Counted from the first letter of the stretch, positions 50,897-60,458 are shown. The stretch is DNA of 64,000 nucleotides from Caulobacter segnis (GCF_003243465.1 NZ_QFQZ01000017.1:4127-68126); one strand, 5' to 3'. The notes: a model not told the origin generated them from the sequence alone. Numbers and translations are program-made.

Positions 50897-53017
50897 CTAC
50901 CAGATCTTCACGCGGTCTTCCGGCGCGACGTACAGCTTGTCGCCCGGCTTGACGTCGAAGGCCGAGTACCAGCCGGGCTGGTTCCGGATCGTGCCGTTGA
51001 CGCGGTAGTAGCCCGGCGAGTGCGGATCGCTGGCGATCTGCTGCTTCAGGGCGTCGTCGCGCGACTTGCCGCGCCACACCTGGGCCCAGCCCAGATAGAT
51101 GCGCTGGTCGCCGGTGAAGCCGTCCAGCACCGGGGCCGGCTGGCCGTGCAGCGAGACGTGATAGGCCTCGCGGGCCAGGGTCAGGCCGGCCATGTCGCCG
51201 ATGTTCTCGCCCATGGTCAGCTTGCCGTTGACGTGCACGCCGGGGAAGGGCTCGAACGCCGAGTACTGGGCGCCCAGCTTGTCGGCCTGGGCGTTGAACT
51301 TGGCGGCGTCTTCCGCCGTCCACCAGTCGCGCAGCACGCCGTCGCCGTCGGACTTGCGGCCCTGGTCGTCGAAGCCGTGGCCGATCTCGTGACCGATAAC
51401 GCCGCCGATGCCGCCATAGTTGATGGCCGGGTCCGCGTCCGGGTGGAAGAACGGCGCTTGCAGGATCGCGGCCGGGAACACGATCTCGTTGTTGACCGAG
51501 TTGTAGTAGGCGTTGACCGTCTGCGGGGTCATGCCCCACTCGGTCTTGTCGACCGGCTGGTTCAGGCGGGCGACGTTGCGGCGATACTCGACCGCGCCGG
51601 CGCGCTGGGCGTTGCCGTAGGCGTCGTTGTCCTTGACCTCCAGCTTCGAATAGTCGCGCCACTTGTCGGGATAGCCGATCTTGACGGTGAACTTGCTGAG
51701 CTTGTCCTGGGCCTTGACCTTGGTCTCCGGACCCATCCAGTCGAGGTTGTCGATGCGGGTCTTCAGGGCCGTGCGGATGTCGCCGACGAGGGCGACCATC
51801 TTGGCCTTCGACTCCGGCGGGAAGTAGGCGGCGACATATTCCTTGCCGACGGCCTCGCCCAACATGCCGTTGACCTGGGCGACGGCGCGCTTCCAGCGCG
51901 GACGCTGCTCGGGCTGGCCCGACAGGGTCTTGTTGCGGAACTCGAAGTTGGCGTCGGCGAAGCGCTTGGACAGCATGCTCGCGCCGCCGTCGATCACCTT
52001 GAACGCCTGCCAGGCCTTCAGGGTCTCCAGCGGGGTGTCGGCGTAGATCTTGGCGTACTTCGGGAAGCTGGTGTTGGTCGTGACGATGAAGCGGTCGACC
52101 TTCGGCAGCTCCGTGCCGATCAGGTACTTGTTCCAGTCATAGCCGGGCGTCAGGGCCTGCAGCTCGGCCAGGGTGGCGGGGTTGTAGGTCTTGTCGCGAT
52201 CGCGGCGCTCGACGCGGGTCCACGAGGCCTCGGCCAGCTTGGTCTCGAAGTCGACGATGGCCTTGGCGTTCGCGGCGGGCTTTTCCCAGCCGGCCAGGGT
52301 CAGCATCTTCTCGACATAGGCCAGGTAGGCGGTCTTCTTGTCGGCGAACTTGGCGTCCAGATAGTAGTCGCGGTCGGGCAGGCTGAGGCCGCCGGTCGAG
52401 GCGTAGACGGCGTAGCGCTGCGGGTTCTTGGCGTCGCTGGAAACGCCGACGCCGATCAGGGTGGCGTAGGGCGTGGTCGCGCTCTTGCCCATCAGGGCGG
52501 TGAACTCTTCCTTGGTCTTGACCTTCTTGACGCCGTCCAGCCAGGGCTGGATCGGCTTGGAGTCCAGCTTCTCGATCGTCGCCTCGTCCATGAAGGCGCG
52601 ATAGGCGGCGCCGATCTTGGCCTTCTCGCCGGTCGCGGCCTTGTCGGCGGCGGCGGCTTCGATGATGGCGCGGGTGCGGGCTTCGGAGAGTTCGGCCAGC
52701 TTGTCGAAATTGCCGTAACGGACGCGGTCCGAGGGGATCACCGTCTTGGCGTCCCAGGTTCCGTTGGCGAACTTGTAGAAGTCGTCGCCCGGCTTGGCCG
52801 TGGTGTCCATGCCCGAGATGTCGAAGCCCCAGGTCCCGTAGCGCGGCGATTCCAGCGAGGTCGCGTCGCCGGCGGCGGCGCCTTCGGCCGGAACCGGCAG
52901 CAGGGATTCCATCACGCAGGCGTCGTCGATGCAGGCGTGCTTCTCATGAGCTTGCGCCCCGAAAGCGGACAAAGACAGCGCCGCCATAGCCGCCGCGCCG
53001 AACCAAACTCTTTTCAT
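50897..53017 (-). CDS. M13-family (neprilysin/PepO) metallopeptidase
   Basis: A 706-residue secreted zinc peptidase. Signal peptide ends AQA-HE. DDFYKFANGTWDAKTVIPSDR at the start of the mature domain, NAYYNSVNNEIVFPAAILQ, the zinc motif VIGHEIGHGFDDQG, and ENIGDMAGL with the third ligand Glu are all present. The C-terminal APEDRVKIW matches the family. It cleaves peptides in the periplasm or at the surface. ATG 53017 gives the signal sequence; ATG 53029 is possible. Confidence 0.95.
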   Translation of the reverse strand: MKRVWFGAAAMAALSLSAFGAQAHEKHACIDDACVMESLLPVPAEGAAAGDATSLESPRYGTWGFDISGMDTTAKPGDDFYKFANGTWDAKTVIPSDRVRYGNFDKLAELSEARTRAIIEAAAADKAATGEKAKIGAAYRAFMDEATIEKLDSKPIQPWLDGVKKVKTKEEFTALMGKSATTPYATLIGVGVSSDAKNPQRYAVYASTGGLSLPDRDYYLDAKFADKKTAYLAYVEKMLTLAGWEKPAANAKAIVDFETKLAEASWTRVERRDRDKTYNPATLAELQALTPGYDWNKYLIGTELPKVDRFIVTTNTSFPKYAKIYADTPLETLKAWQAFKVIDGGASMLSKRFADANFEFRNKTLSGQPEQRPRWKRAVAQVNGMLGEAVGKEYVAAYFPPESKAKMVALVGDIRTALKTRIDNLDWMGPETKVKAQDKLSKFTVKIGYPDKWRDYSKLEVKDNDAYGNAQRAGAVEYRRNVARLNQPVDKTEWGMTPQTVNAYYNSVNNEIVFPAAILQAPFFHPDADPAINYGGIGGVIGHEIGHGFDDQGRKSDGDGVLRDWWTAEDAAKFNAQADKLGAQYSAFEPFPGVHVNGKLTMGENIGDMAGLTLAREAYHVSLHGQPAPVLDGFTGDQRIYLGWAQVWRGKSRDDALKQQIASDPHSPGYYRVNGTIRNQPGWYSAFDVKPGDKLYVAPEDRVKIW

Positions 53018-53339
53018 GGAAAATCGCATCCGTTGGTGTGAGCCAGAACATGGCGGCTGAAAGCGCGAGCGGTTTCGGCGGCCCCCATGCCCCAAATGAC
53101 ATAGAGCCTGCGGGATGTTTCCGGTTTTCGTCAGAAACGGACAGGCTCTGTCGGCAATCTGCAACGGAGCGAAATATTTGCTCCCTTAAAAAAAGTTCAT
53201 CTTGCGGGGGTCGAGCGCGGTTCGCCAGCCCTCAAGGCCTTCGCCGACAAGGCGCGCGACCATGGTTGGTGGGGACAGCTGGGAGAACGCTGTTACGGCA
53301 ATTTTTACCCTTGGGTTGAACCCGTTTCGGGGAGGTGGG
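53018..53339. other. 322-bp intergenic region
   Basis: No gene supported. It holds the promoter of the peptidase gene and the end of the MaoC-like gene. A short inverted repeat GACAG-GCT-CTGTC lies at about 53140-53153 and a run of seven A bases at about 53187. No recognised operator seen. Confidence 0.6.
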
Positions 53340-53792
53340 TCAGGCCTTGGCGGGACGCCGGCGGCGCGGGACGCGGACGATCGCCTCGCCATCCATGATC
53401 AGGTCCTCGCCGACCAGGGCCTCGCAGCGCAGGGTGACGCGGGCGCTGACTTCGTCGATCGCCGCGACGGTGGCGCGCGCGGTGACGACGTCGCCGATCC
53501 GCACCGGACGGTGGAAGGCCAGGGTCTGCGACAGATAGATCGAGCCCGCGCCCGGCAGGATGGTCCCGACCACGGCCGAACCGAACGAGGCCGACAAGAG
53601 GCCATGGGCGATCCGGCCGCGATAGGCGGTCTTGGCGGCGTAGGCCTCGTCGATATGGACGGGGTTGAAGTCGTCCGACGCCTCGGCGAACAGGCCGATG
53701 CGCTCCTCGGTCACGGTGACCTGCTTCTCGGCCGTCATGCCGACCGAGAGTTCCTCAAGAATGTAGCCGCCCGAGGCGTGTGGCTGGATCAT
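53340..53792 (-). CDS. MaoC-like (R)-specific hydratase
   Basis: A 150-residue hot-dog-fold protein. ASDDFNPVHIDEAYA holds the catalytic Asp-x4-His of R-hydratases, and GRIAHGLLSASFGSAVVG and LSQTLAFHRPVRIGDVV complete the family pattern. It should hydrate trans-2-enoyl-CoA to (R)-3-hydroxyacyl-CoA. It may feed polyhydroxyalkanoate or fatty-acid metabolism. Unlike the other hot-dog protein here it keeps the catalytic pair. Confidence 0.9.
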   Translation of the reverse strand: MIQPHASGGYILEELSVGMTAEKQVTVTEERIGLFAEASDDFNPVHIDEAYAAKTAYRGRIAHGLLSASFGSAVVGTILPGAGSIYLSQTLAFHRPVRIGDVVTARATVAAIDEVSARVTLRCEALVGEDLIMDGEAIVRVPRRRRPAKA

Positions 53793-53878
53793 GACGCCGC
53801 GTTACCGGGCGAGGGGCGCGGTGGCTAGTGGAAAAGCGGGGGGGTAGGCTGTCGGTCTCCATCCTTCAGCCATAAACC

Positions 53879-54006
53879 CGACCTTCCCGGCGAACGCCGG
53901 GATCCAGATCGAACCCGCGAGCGGTCACCGGTTGGCGTCGCGCGATATCGCGTCATCCCCAGCCGCTTCGGATGAATCTGGGCCCCGGCGTTCGCCGGGG
54001 AGGTCG
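53879..54006. repeat. Inverted repeat pair, REP-like
   Basis: The left arm (53879-53909) contains CCCGGCGAACGCCGGGATCC and the right arm (53976-54006) its inverted form with CCCCGGCGTTCGCCGGGG; both extend to shared CAGAT and GACCT ends. Each arm is itself a hairpin around GCGAACGC. It is between the MaoC-like gene and the antiporter gene and differs in sequence from the repeat family at 31-33 kb. Confidence 0.8.
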
Positions 54007-54029
54007 GGAGACTAAGAAGCCGGTCGTCC

Positions 54030-55715
54030 TCAGTGCCCCACCGCCGCCGCGGGCGCCGCCTTGCGCGGCGCTTTCGCCAGCATCCCCCGGGCGATCTCGT
54101 CCTCACCGATCAGGGCGTGGGAGGCGCCCATCTGCTTGAGCAGGGCGACGTCGGCGTCGGTATAGGCGCGGGCGACGATCAGGGCCTGGGGGTTGGCGGC
54201 TCTCGCCTGCTCGATGATCCGCGCGGCCTCGAACGGATTGGGCACGGCCACGAACAGGTGGGTGGCCTTGTCGAGGCCGGCCTTCAGCAGCACCTCGGGT
54301 TTCACCGCATTGCCGCCGACCGTCTCGAAGCCCGCGCGGCGCAGGTCCTCGGCGCGCTCGACGTCGTCCTCGATCACCACAAGGGGCGTGCGGCCCTTCA
54401 GCCCCTCGGCCACGGCCTTGCCGACCCGGCCATAGCCGACCAGCACCGCGTGCGGCTGGGCGGCGGCCGAGGCGGGCGGGGGCTCGCCCCGGGCCTTGGC
54501 TTCCTTGGCGATCATGCCGGGCAGGATCTTGTCGAGGATGGCGAACAGCAGCGGATTGACCAGGATCGACAGGATGGCGCCGGCCAGGACGAGGTCGCGG
54601 CCGTCGTCCGGCAGCAGCTTCAGCGACACGCCCAGGCCCGCCAGGATGAACGAGAACTCGCCGATCTGGGCCAGGCTGACCGAGATGGTCAGGGCCGTGC
54701 TCATCGGGCGCTTGAAGGCACGAACGATGATCAGGGCGGCGATCGACTTGCCCACCACGATGATCGCCAGGGTCGCCAGCACGGCCAGCGGCTCGCGCAG
54801 CAGCACCATCGGATCGAACAGCATGCCGATCGAGACGAAGAACAGCACCGCGAAGGCGTCGCGCAGCGGCAGGGTGTCGTTGGCGGCCTGCTGGGAGAGC
54901 TCGCTCTCGGCCATGATCATGCCGGCGAAGAAGGCGCCGAGCGCGAACGACACGCCGAACAGCGCCGCCGAGCCGAACGCCACGCCCAGCGCGATGGCCA
55001 GGACGCCCAGGCGGAACAGCTCGCGCGAGCCGGTGTGGACGATGCGATGCAGGATCCAGGGGATCACCCGCCGGCCGACGATCAGCATGAAGGCCACGAA
55101 GGCCGCGACCTTGCCGATGGTCAGGGCGAAGGCGCCCAGCACGCCGCCGCCGGCCAGGAACCCGGAAGCACTTGACGCCGGCGCCTCGCCGCCCAGCACG
55201 CCCGACAGCGCCGGCAGCAGAACCAGCGCCAGCACCATGGCCAGGTCCTCGACGATCAGCCAGCCGACGGCGATCTTGCCGCGTCCGGTCTCGACCAGCC
55301 GCCGCTCCTGCAGGGCGCGCAGCAGCACCACGGTCGAGGCGACCGAGAGCGCCAGGCCGAACACCAGGCCCGCGCCGACGCTCCAGCCCAGCGCCACCGC
55401 CAGGCCCAGGCCCATCACTGTCGCCGCCGCGATCTGCACGACCGCGCCGGGAATGGCGATGTTCTTCACCGCCATCAGGTCCTTCAGCGAAAAGTGCAGC
55501 CCGACCCCGAACATCAGGAGGATCACGCCGATCTCGGCCAGCTGCGGCGCCAGCTCCTGGTCGGCCACGTAGCCGGGGGTGAACGGCCCGACCAGCACCC
55601 CGGCCAGCAGGTAGCCGACCAGGACCGGCAGCTTCAGCCGGTTGGCGATGGCGCCGAAGATGAAGGCCAAGCCCAGGCCCGCGACGATGGTGGCGATCAG
55701 CGAGGTATGGTGCAA
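54030..55715 (-). CDS. CPA2 antiporter, YbaL/KefB-like
   Basis: A 561-residue cation:proton antiporter with about twelve membrane segments and a C-terminal TrkA-N domain (AVLVGYGRVGKAVAEGLKGR, about residue 425). The segment LIATIVAGLGLAFIFGAIANRLKLPVLVGYLLAGVLVGP is typical of YbaL. I choose TTG 55715 (MHHTSLIATIV) because AAGGAGG stands just before it and relatives start MHHT; ATG 55799 gives an unrelated extension. It diverges from the XRE gene. Confidence 0.9.
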   Translation of the reverse strand: MHHTSLIATIVAGLGLAFIFGAIANRLKLPVLVGYLLAGVLVGPFTPGYVADQELAPQLAEIGVILLMFGVGLHFSLKDLMAVKNIAIPGAVVQIAAATVMGLGLAVALGWSVGAGLVFGLALSVASTVVLLRALQERRLVETGRGKIAVGWLIVEDLAMVLALVLLPALSGVLGGEAPASSASGFLAGGGVLGAFALTIGKVAAFVAFMLIVGRRVIPWILHRIVHTGSRELFRLGVLAIALGVAFGSAALFGVSFALGAFFAGMIMAESELSQQAANDTLPLRDAFAVLFFVSIGMLFDPMVLLREPLAVLATLAIIVVGKSIAALIIVRAFKRPMSTALTISVSLAQIGEFSFILAGLGVSLKLLPDDGRDLVLAGAILSILVNPLLFAILDKILPGMIAKEAKARGEPPPASAAAQPHAVLVGYGRVGKAVAEGLKGRTPLVVIEDDVERAEDLRRAGFETVGGNAVKPEVLLKAGLDKATHLFVAVPNPFEAARIIEQARAANPQALIVARAYTDADVALLKQMGASHALIGEDEIARGMLAKAPRKAAPAAAVGH

Positions 55716-55786
55716 ACGTCCTCCTTGACGGTCATTCTTTTCGGGCGTACTCAACCAATATGGGTGACAATGCCCGAGGCCGCTAG

Positions 55787-56035
55787 ATGCCGCACGCAAA
55801 AATTCTTCTCCCGGCGCAATGCCGGGCCGCTCGCGGCCTGATCAACTGGTCCCAGGGAGAACTCGCCGATCGCGCGGGCGTTTCGCGCAGCACTGTCAAG
55901 GACTTCGAGACCGAGCGCCACGCCCTGCATCATAGCACCGAACGGCTGCTGATCGACGCGATCGAGGCGGGCGGCGTGATCCTGATCATGGCGGACGAGG
56001 CCGGCGCCGGTGTTCGGTTGCGGCGACCAACTTAA
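55787..56035 (+). CDS. Small XRE-family regulator
   Basis: An 82-residue protein consisting mainly of one helix-turn-helix domain: QCRAARGLINWSQGELADRAGVSRSTVKDFE. GAGG lies ahead of the ATG. It lies between two divergently placed CPA2 antiporter genes, 22 bp before the second, so it may control one or both. No effector domain is present. Confidence 0.87.
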   Translation: MPHAKILLPAQCRAARGLINWSQGELADRAGVSRSTVKDFETERHALHHSTERLLIDAIEAGGVILIMADEAGAGVRLRRPT

Positions 56036-56056
56036 AGAGAGGCGAGGGGCGGGCGC

Positions 56057-57847
56057 ATGGAGCACGAGGTTTCGGCGGCGAACTACAAGGACCTGGTCCT
56101 GTTCCTGGCGACCGCCGGCATCGTCGCGCCGATCTTCAAGCGCCTGAGGATCAATCCCATCCTCGGCTATCTGCTGGCCGGCGTGATCCTGGGCCCCTTC
56201 GGTCTGGGCCGCTTCATCCACGCCGCCCCGTGGCTCGACTACGTCACCGTCGACAACCCCGCCGAAATCGCCCAGCTGGCCGAGTTCGGGGTCGTCTTCC
56301 TGCTGTTCATGATCGGGCTGGAGCTGTCGTGGGAGCGGCTGCGGCTGATGCGCAAGCTGGTCTTCGGACTGGGCGCGGCTCAGGTTATCGGCTGCTCGCT
56401 CGTCCTGGCGGCCGGGGCCATGGCGCTGGGCCAGCCGGCGCCGGCGGCCCTGGCGATCGGCGCGGCCCTGACCCTGTCCTCCACCGCCATCGCCGTGCCG
56501 GTGCTGGCCGAGCGGCGGCGACTGCACTCGGACGCCGGGCGGGCCACCTTCTCGGTGCTGCTGTTCCAGGACCTGGCCGTCGCGCCGATCCTGATCACCC
56601 TGGCCATCGTCGGGCGCGGCCACGGCGAGTTCCGGGCCGCCGACCTGCTCTCGCTCGCGCCCGCCGCCGTCGGCCTCGGGGCCATCGTCCTGGTCGGCCG
56701 GATCGCGCTGCGGCCGATGCTGAAGTCGGTCGCCAAGGCCAAGAGCGAAGAGATGTTCATGGCCGCCTGCCTGCTGGTGATCATCGGCGCGGGCCTGGTC
56801 AGCCAGATGTCGGGGCTCTCGATGGCGCTGGGCGCCTTCGTCGCCGGCATCCTGCTGGCCGAGACCGAGTACCGCCACGAGGTCGAGGTCAAGATCGAGC
56901 CGTTCAAGGGGCTGCTGCTTAGCCTGTTCTTCGTGTCGCTGGGCATCCGCCTCGACCTGTCGCTGCTGGTGGTCAAGCCGGTGGTGATCCTGGGAACGGT
57001 CGCCGGCCTGCTGCTGGTCAAGACGGCGGTGGTGTTCGGGATCGGCCTGCTGATGGGCCTGGGCCGCAAGGCGGCGACCGAGGCGGCTCTGATCCTTGCG
57101 GCCGGCGGCGAGTTCGCCTTCGTGCTGCTGGACAACGCCATGGGCGCGGACGTCGTCCCGCCGGCGATCGGCCAGGCCGTCCTGGTCTCGGCGACCCTGA
57201 CCATGTTCCTGATCCCGGGGTTGGCGGCTCTTGGCCAGCGCCTGGGCCGCAAGGGCGCGCCGCCGCCGGTCAGCGAGGCCCCGACCGGCGAGCCCGACCG
57301 GGTCGGCCCCGAGCCCGCCGGACAGGTGCTGGTGATCGGCCATGGCCGGGTCGGCAAGCTGGTCGGCGACATGCTGGGCCGCCACGACCTGGCCTGGATC
57401 GCGATCGAGCGTGACGCGCGGCTGGTCGAGCAGGGCCGCCGCGACGGCCTGCGCATCTATTACGGCGACGCCTCGCGCGTGGAGCTGCTCGAGCGCTGCG
57501 GCCTGGCCACCGCCCGCGCGGTGGTGGTGACCATGGACGCGCCCGAGGCGGCCGAGGCGGTGGTCGCCGCCGCCCGCGGCGCCCGCCCGGACCTCGCCAT
57601 CGTCGCCCGCGCCCGCGACGCCCGCCATGCCGCGCGGCTCTACGAGCTGGGCGCCACCGACGCGGTGCCCGAGACGATCGAAGCCTCGCTGCAGCTCTCC
57701 GAGGCGGTGCTTGTCGACATCGGCGTGCCGATGGGCCTGGTGATCGCCTCGATCCACGAGCGCCGCGACGAATACCGCAAGAAGCTCAATCGCCCCGACG
57801 CCCTGGGCGGCAAGCGCCGCCGACTGCGGGACGCGTCGTTGCGGTAG
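56057..57847 (+). CDS. CPA2 antiporter, KefB/KefC-like
   Basis: A 596-residue antiporter with about twelve membrane segments; EFGVVFLLFMIGLELSWERLRLMRKLVFGLG and SSTAIAVPVLAERR match the Kef exchange domain. A TrkA-N domain starts near residue 420 (VLVIGHGRVGKLVGDML). It follows the XRE gene on the same strand and is likely cotranscribed. It is the third CPA2 antiporter in the window; the ancillary flavoprotein found beside the first is absent here. Confidence 0.92.
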   Translation: MEHEVSAANYKDLVLFLATAGIVAPIFKRLRINPILGYLLAGVILGPFGLGRFIHAAPWLDYVTVDNPAEIAQLAEFGVVFLLFMIGLELSWERLRLMRKLVFGLGAAQVIGCSLVLAAGAMALGQPAPAALAIGAALTLSSTAIAVPVLAERRRLHSDAGRATFSVLLFQDLAVAPILITLAIVGRGHGEFRAADLLSLAPAAVGLGAIVLVGRIALRPMLKSVAKAKSEEMFMAACLLVIIGAGLVSQMSGLSMALGAFVAGILLAETEYRHEVEVKIEPFKGLLLSLFFVSLGIRLDLSLLVVKPVVILGTVAGLLLVKTAVVFGIGLLMGLGRKAATEAALILAAGGEFAFVLLDNAMGADVVPPAIGQAVLVSATLTMFLIPGLAALGQRLGRKGAPPPVSEAPTGEPDRVGPEPAGQVLVIGHGRVGKLVGDMLGRHDLAWIAIERDARLVEQGRRDGLRIYYGDASRVELLERCGLATARAVVVTMDAPEAAEAVVAAARGARPDLAIVARARDARHAARLYELGATDAVPETIEASLQLSEAVLVDIGVPMGLVIASIHERRDEYRKKLNRPDALGGKRRRLRDASLR

Positions 57848-58238
57848 GGGGAGGGGCGGCTGAAGCGCGGTCCGATGGGCCGAACCCTGGCCTTCGGTGG
57901 CGGGCGGCGGGGCTCCCGAAGCCATCTGCACCTGCGAACAGGCGTGGCTTTTGGGTCGACGATCTGCGAGTCCTTGAGTCTTTCTAGTCACAAAACCTTG
58001 CGCGCAATCGTTTCACGTGCGAACCCAGCGAAGCTGACGCTTTCGATTTGCGGGAGCCGGCGGGCACGCTCGGATGCGATTCTGAGGGGCGGTCTTGTGG
58101 AGCTTTCCCTTGAAAAATCAGGGGGGCGAAACCTGACGAGTGTGTCTTCGCCGACACTTTCCCGTGGCGTTCGCCTTGGTATAACAGCGCCAGGCCCGGG
58201 TCTCCGGCCTGGGCAGGGCAATAGAGGGCTCTTCAAAA
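57848..58238. other. 391-bp leader region before ompA2
   Basis: No gene supported. A -10-like TATAAC (58180-58185) and a 7-bp hairpin CCAGGCC/GGCCTGG (58190-58196 with 58206-58212) lie before the ompA2 ribosome-binding site GAGGG. The long untranslated region could be regulatory. A partial parS-like GTTTCACGTG at 58010 is discussed under rejected items. Confidence 0.55.
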
Positions 58239-59444
58239 ATGAAACTCAACCTCCTGGCGGGAGCCGCTCTGGCCGCGGTGTTCGCCGCGTCGGGCGTTTC
58301 GGCCCAAGAGACCGGCTGGTACGGCGCGGTCGATCTTGGCTACCACTGGCCGCAAAGCATCAAGACGACTTCCAACGTCACCACCCCGGACGGCGAGTAC
58401 GCCCACTGGGCCTGGAAGTCGGAGAAGGACTGGACCGGTTTCGTCCGTCTCGGCTACCAGTTCAACCCGAACTGGCGCGCTGAAGTCGAAGGCGGCTACC
58501 GCCCCGGCGACCTGAAGAGCGTCCATGGCCCGGCCGTGCGCACGCCCGTCGGCCTCTGCACCCCCGGCGTGACCCGCACCCTGCTGGCCCCGACCTGCGG
58601 CGCTCCGGACGGTTCGATCGATTCCTGGACCCTGATGGCGAACGTCATCTATGACTTCGCGCCGGGCTCCTGGCTGAACCCGTTCGTCGGCCTCGGCGCC
58701 GGCATCAACCGCCTGGACGTCAAGACCCTGGGTCAGTTCAGCAACGTCGGTCCGACCAGCGCGACCAACGCCGCCGTGCAGAACCTGACGGCGGACGATG
58801 ACGACATCGCCCTGGCTTACCAGGCTCTGGCCGGCGCCTCGATCAAGGCGACCGACAAGCTGAAGATCGACGTCACCTACCGCTACATCACCGGTTCGCA
58901 GCACACCTGGCAGACGACCGGTTCGGGCGCGATCCAGCCCGGCGCGTTCCAAGGCCAGTACAAGGACCAGTCGGTGACCGTGGGTCTCCGCTACTCGTTC
59001 GCGTCGCCGCCTCCGCCGCCGCCGCCCCCTCCGCCGCCGCCGCCCCCGCCGCCGCCGCCCCCTCCGCCGCCTCCCCCGCCGCCGCCGCCTCCGCCGGCTC
59101 CGGTGTTCGAAGCGCGTGAGTTCATCGTGTACTTCCCGTTCGACCAATCGGTCCTGACGCCGGAAGCGCAATCGGTGGTCACGGAAGCCGCCAAGTACGC
59201 CAGCGATGGCAAGGCGACGAAGATCATCGTCGTCGGCCACACCGACACCTCGGGCTCGCCGAAGTACAACATCAAGCTGTCGGAACGTCGCGCCAAGGCC
59301 GTCGCCGACGCCCTGGTGTCGCAAGGCGTCGCCAAGGAAGTCCTCGGCGTCGATTGGAAGGGTGAAAGCGCTCCGGCCGTCGCCACCGGCGATGGCGTGA
59401 AGGAACCGCTGAACCGTCGTTCGACGATCTCGATCAACTTCTAA
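58239..59444 (+). CDS. ompA2: OmpA2-like outer membrane protein
   Basis: A 401-residue OmpA family protein. Signal peptide ends VSA-QE. An eight-stranded barrel (about 22-255; GWYGAVDLGYHWPQ to QSVTVGLRYSFAS) is joined by 30 consecutive prolines (59007-59096) to a peptidoglycan-binding OmpA domain (VFEAREFIVYFPFDQSVLTPEAQ, VVGHTDTSGSPKYNIKLSERR, NRRSTISINF). The arrangement matches Caulobacter OmpA2, an abundant protein linking outer membrane and cell wall. GAGGG precedes the ATG; codon use is that of a highly expressed gene. A strong terminator follows. Confidence 0.93.
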   Translation: MKLNLLAGAALAAVFAASGVSAQETGWYGAVDLGYHWPQSIKTTSNVTTPDGEYAHWAWKSEKDWTGFVRLGYQFNPNWRAEVEGGYRPGDLKSVHGPAVRTPVGLCTPGVTRTLLAPTCGAPDGSIDSWTLMANVIYDFAPGSWLNPFVGLGAGINRLDVKTLGQFSNVGPTSATNAAVQNLTADDDDIALAYQALAGASIKATDKLKIDVTYRYITGSQHTWQTTGSGAIQPGAFQGQYKDQSVTVGLRYSFASPPPPPPPPPPPPPPPPPPPPPPPPPPPPPPAPVFEAREFIVYFPFDQSVLTPEAQSVVTEAAKYASDGKATKIIVVGHTDTSGSPKYNIKLSERRAKAVADALVSQGVAKEVLGVDWKGESAPAVATGDGVKEPLNRRSTISINF

Positions 59445-59470
59445 GATCGACGACGACTGCAAGACTTGGG

Positions 59471-59504
59471 AGGGCCCGGCGGCGACGCCGGGCCCTTTCT
59501 CTTT
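59471..59504 (+). terminator. ompA2 terminator
   Basis: An 11-bp perfect stem (59471-59481 with 59486-59496) and GCGA loop, followed by TTCTCTTT. Strong intrinsic terminator 27 bases after the stop codon. Confidence 0.92.
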
Positions 59505-59568
59505 GCGGGGATCTCTTTCTCCCCGGGGATCGCTTGGGCGCGAGCGGCGAAGGCTGTAACACCGCTTG

Positions 59569-60339
59569 ATGCTGACCGATCCGCTGTTCTACGCCGTCGC
59601 CATACCGGCCGTGATCCTGCTGGGCCTCGCCAAGGGCGGCTTCGCCGGGATCGGCGTCGTGGCCGTGCCGCTGATGGCCCTGGCGGTCTCGCCGGTCATG
59701 GCCGCCTCGATCGTGCTGCCGATCCTGCTGGTCCAGGACGTGGTCAGCGTCTGGGCCTTCCGGAAGAGCTGGGACAAGGGGCTGCTGGTCCTGATGCTGC
59801 CCGCCGCTGCGGTCGGTATCTTCCTGGGCTGGGCTTTGGCGGCCTTCGTCAAGGAGGCGGCGGTCGAGCTGGCGGTGGGCGTGATCTCGGTGGCCTTCGC
59901 CCTGCAGCGCCTGTGGGCCGAGCGGGCGGTCAAGGCGGCCGGCCAGCTCAAGGCGTCGCCCGGCCGGCCCTGGTACGGCGCCCTGTGCGGCGCGGCGGCC
60001 GGCTTCACCAGCCAGATCGCCCATGCCGGCGGGCCGCCGTTCCAGATCTACGTCCTGCCGCGCCGCCTGCCGCGCGACACCTTCATCGGGACCAGCGCCA
60101 TTTTCTTCGCGGTGGTGAACTGGATGAAGGTGCCGGCCTATGTGGCGCTGGGCCAGTTCACGCCGAAGGTCCTGGCCACGGCCGGTGTGCTGACGCCGCT
60201 GGCCATCGCCTCGACCTGGGCCGGCGTCTGGCTGGTTCGACGCGTGCCCGCCGAGGGCTTCTACAAGGTGATCTATGCACTGTTGGTTCTGGTCGGCGGC
60301 AAGCTGGTGTTCGACGGCGCGCGCGGCCTTTTGACCTGA
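59569..60339 (+). CDS. TauE/SafE-family transporter
   Basis: A 256-residue membrane protein with about eight hydrophobic segments. LGLAKGGFAGIGVVAVPLMAL and SQIAHAGGPPFQIYVLPR are the two conserved halves of the TauE/SafE (TSUP) family, whose members export or import sulfite, sulfonates or other organic anions. ATG 59569 is used; a TTG just before it is also in frame. Substrate not determined from the sequence. Confidence 0.88.
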   Translation: MLTDPLFYAVAIPAVILLGLAKGGFAGIGVVAVPLMALAVSPVMAASIVLPILLVQDVVSVWAFRKSWDKGLLVLMLPAAAVGIFLGWALAAFVKEAAVELAVGVISVAFALQRLWAERAVKAAGQLKASPGRPWYGALCGAAAGFTSQIAHAGGPPFQIYVLPRRLPRDTFIGTSAIFFAVVNWMKVPAYVALGQFTPKVLATAGVLTPLAIASTWAGVWLVRRVPAEGFYKVIYALLVLVGGKLVFDGARGLLT

Positions 60340-60458
60340 GGCGCGTTTTCCGCGCGATCGTGTCGCCAGCGCCCTTTCGCGGCCATACTGATCGACGCTT
60401 ATATGTCACGGAACGAACTTACCGTTCGGGCGTACTGCATCCGGACCAGAGCGGGGCC

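Noticed and set aside
58010..58025. parS-like GTTTCACGTG
   Set aside because: Only the left half and centre match the Caulobacter parS palindrome; the right half reads CGAAC. A single degenerate site with no parAB genes nearby is not convincing.
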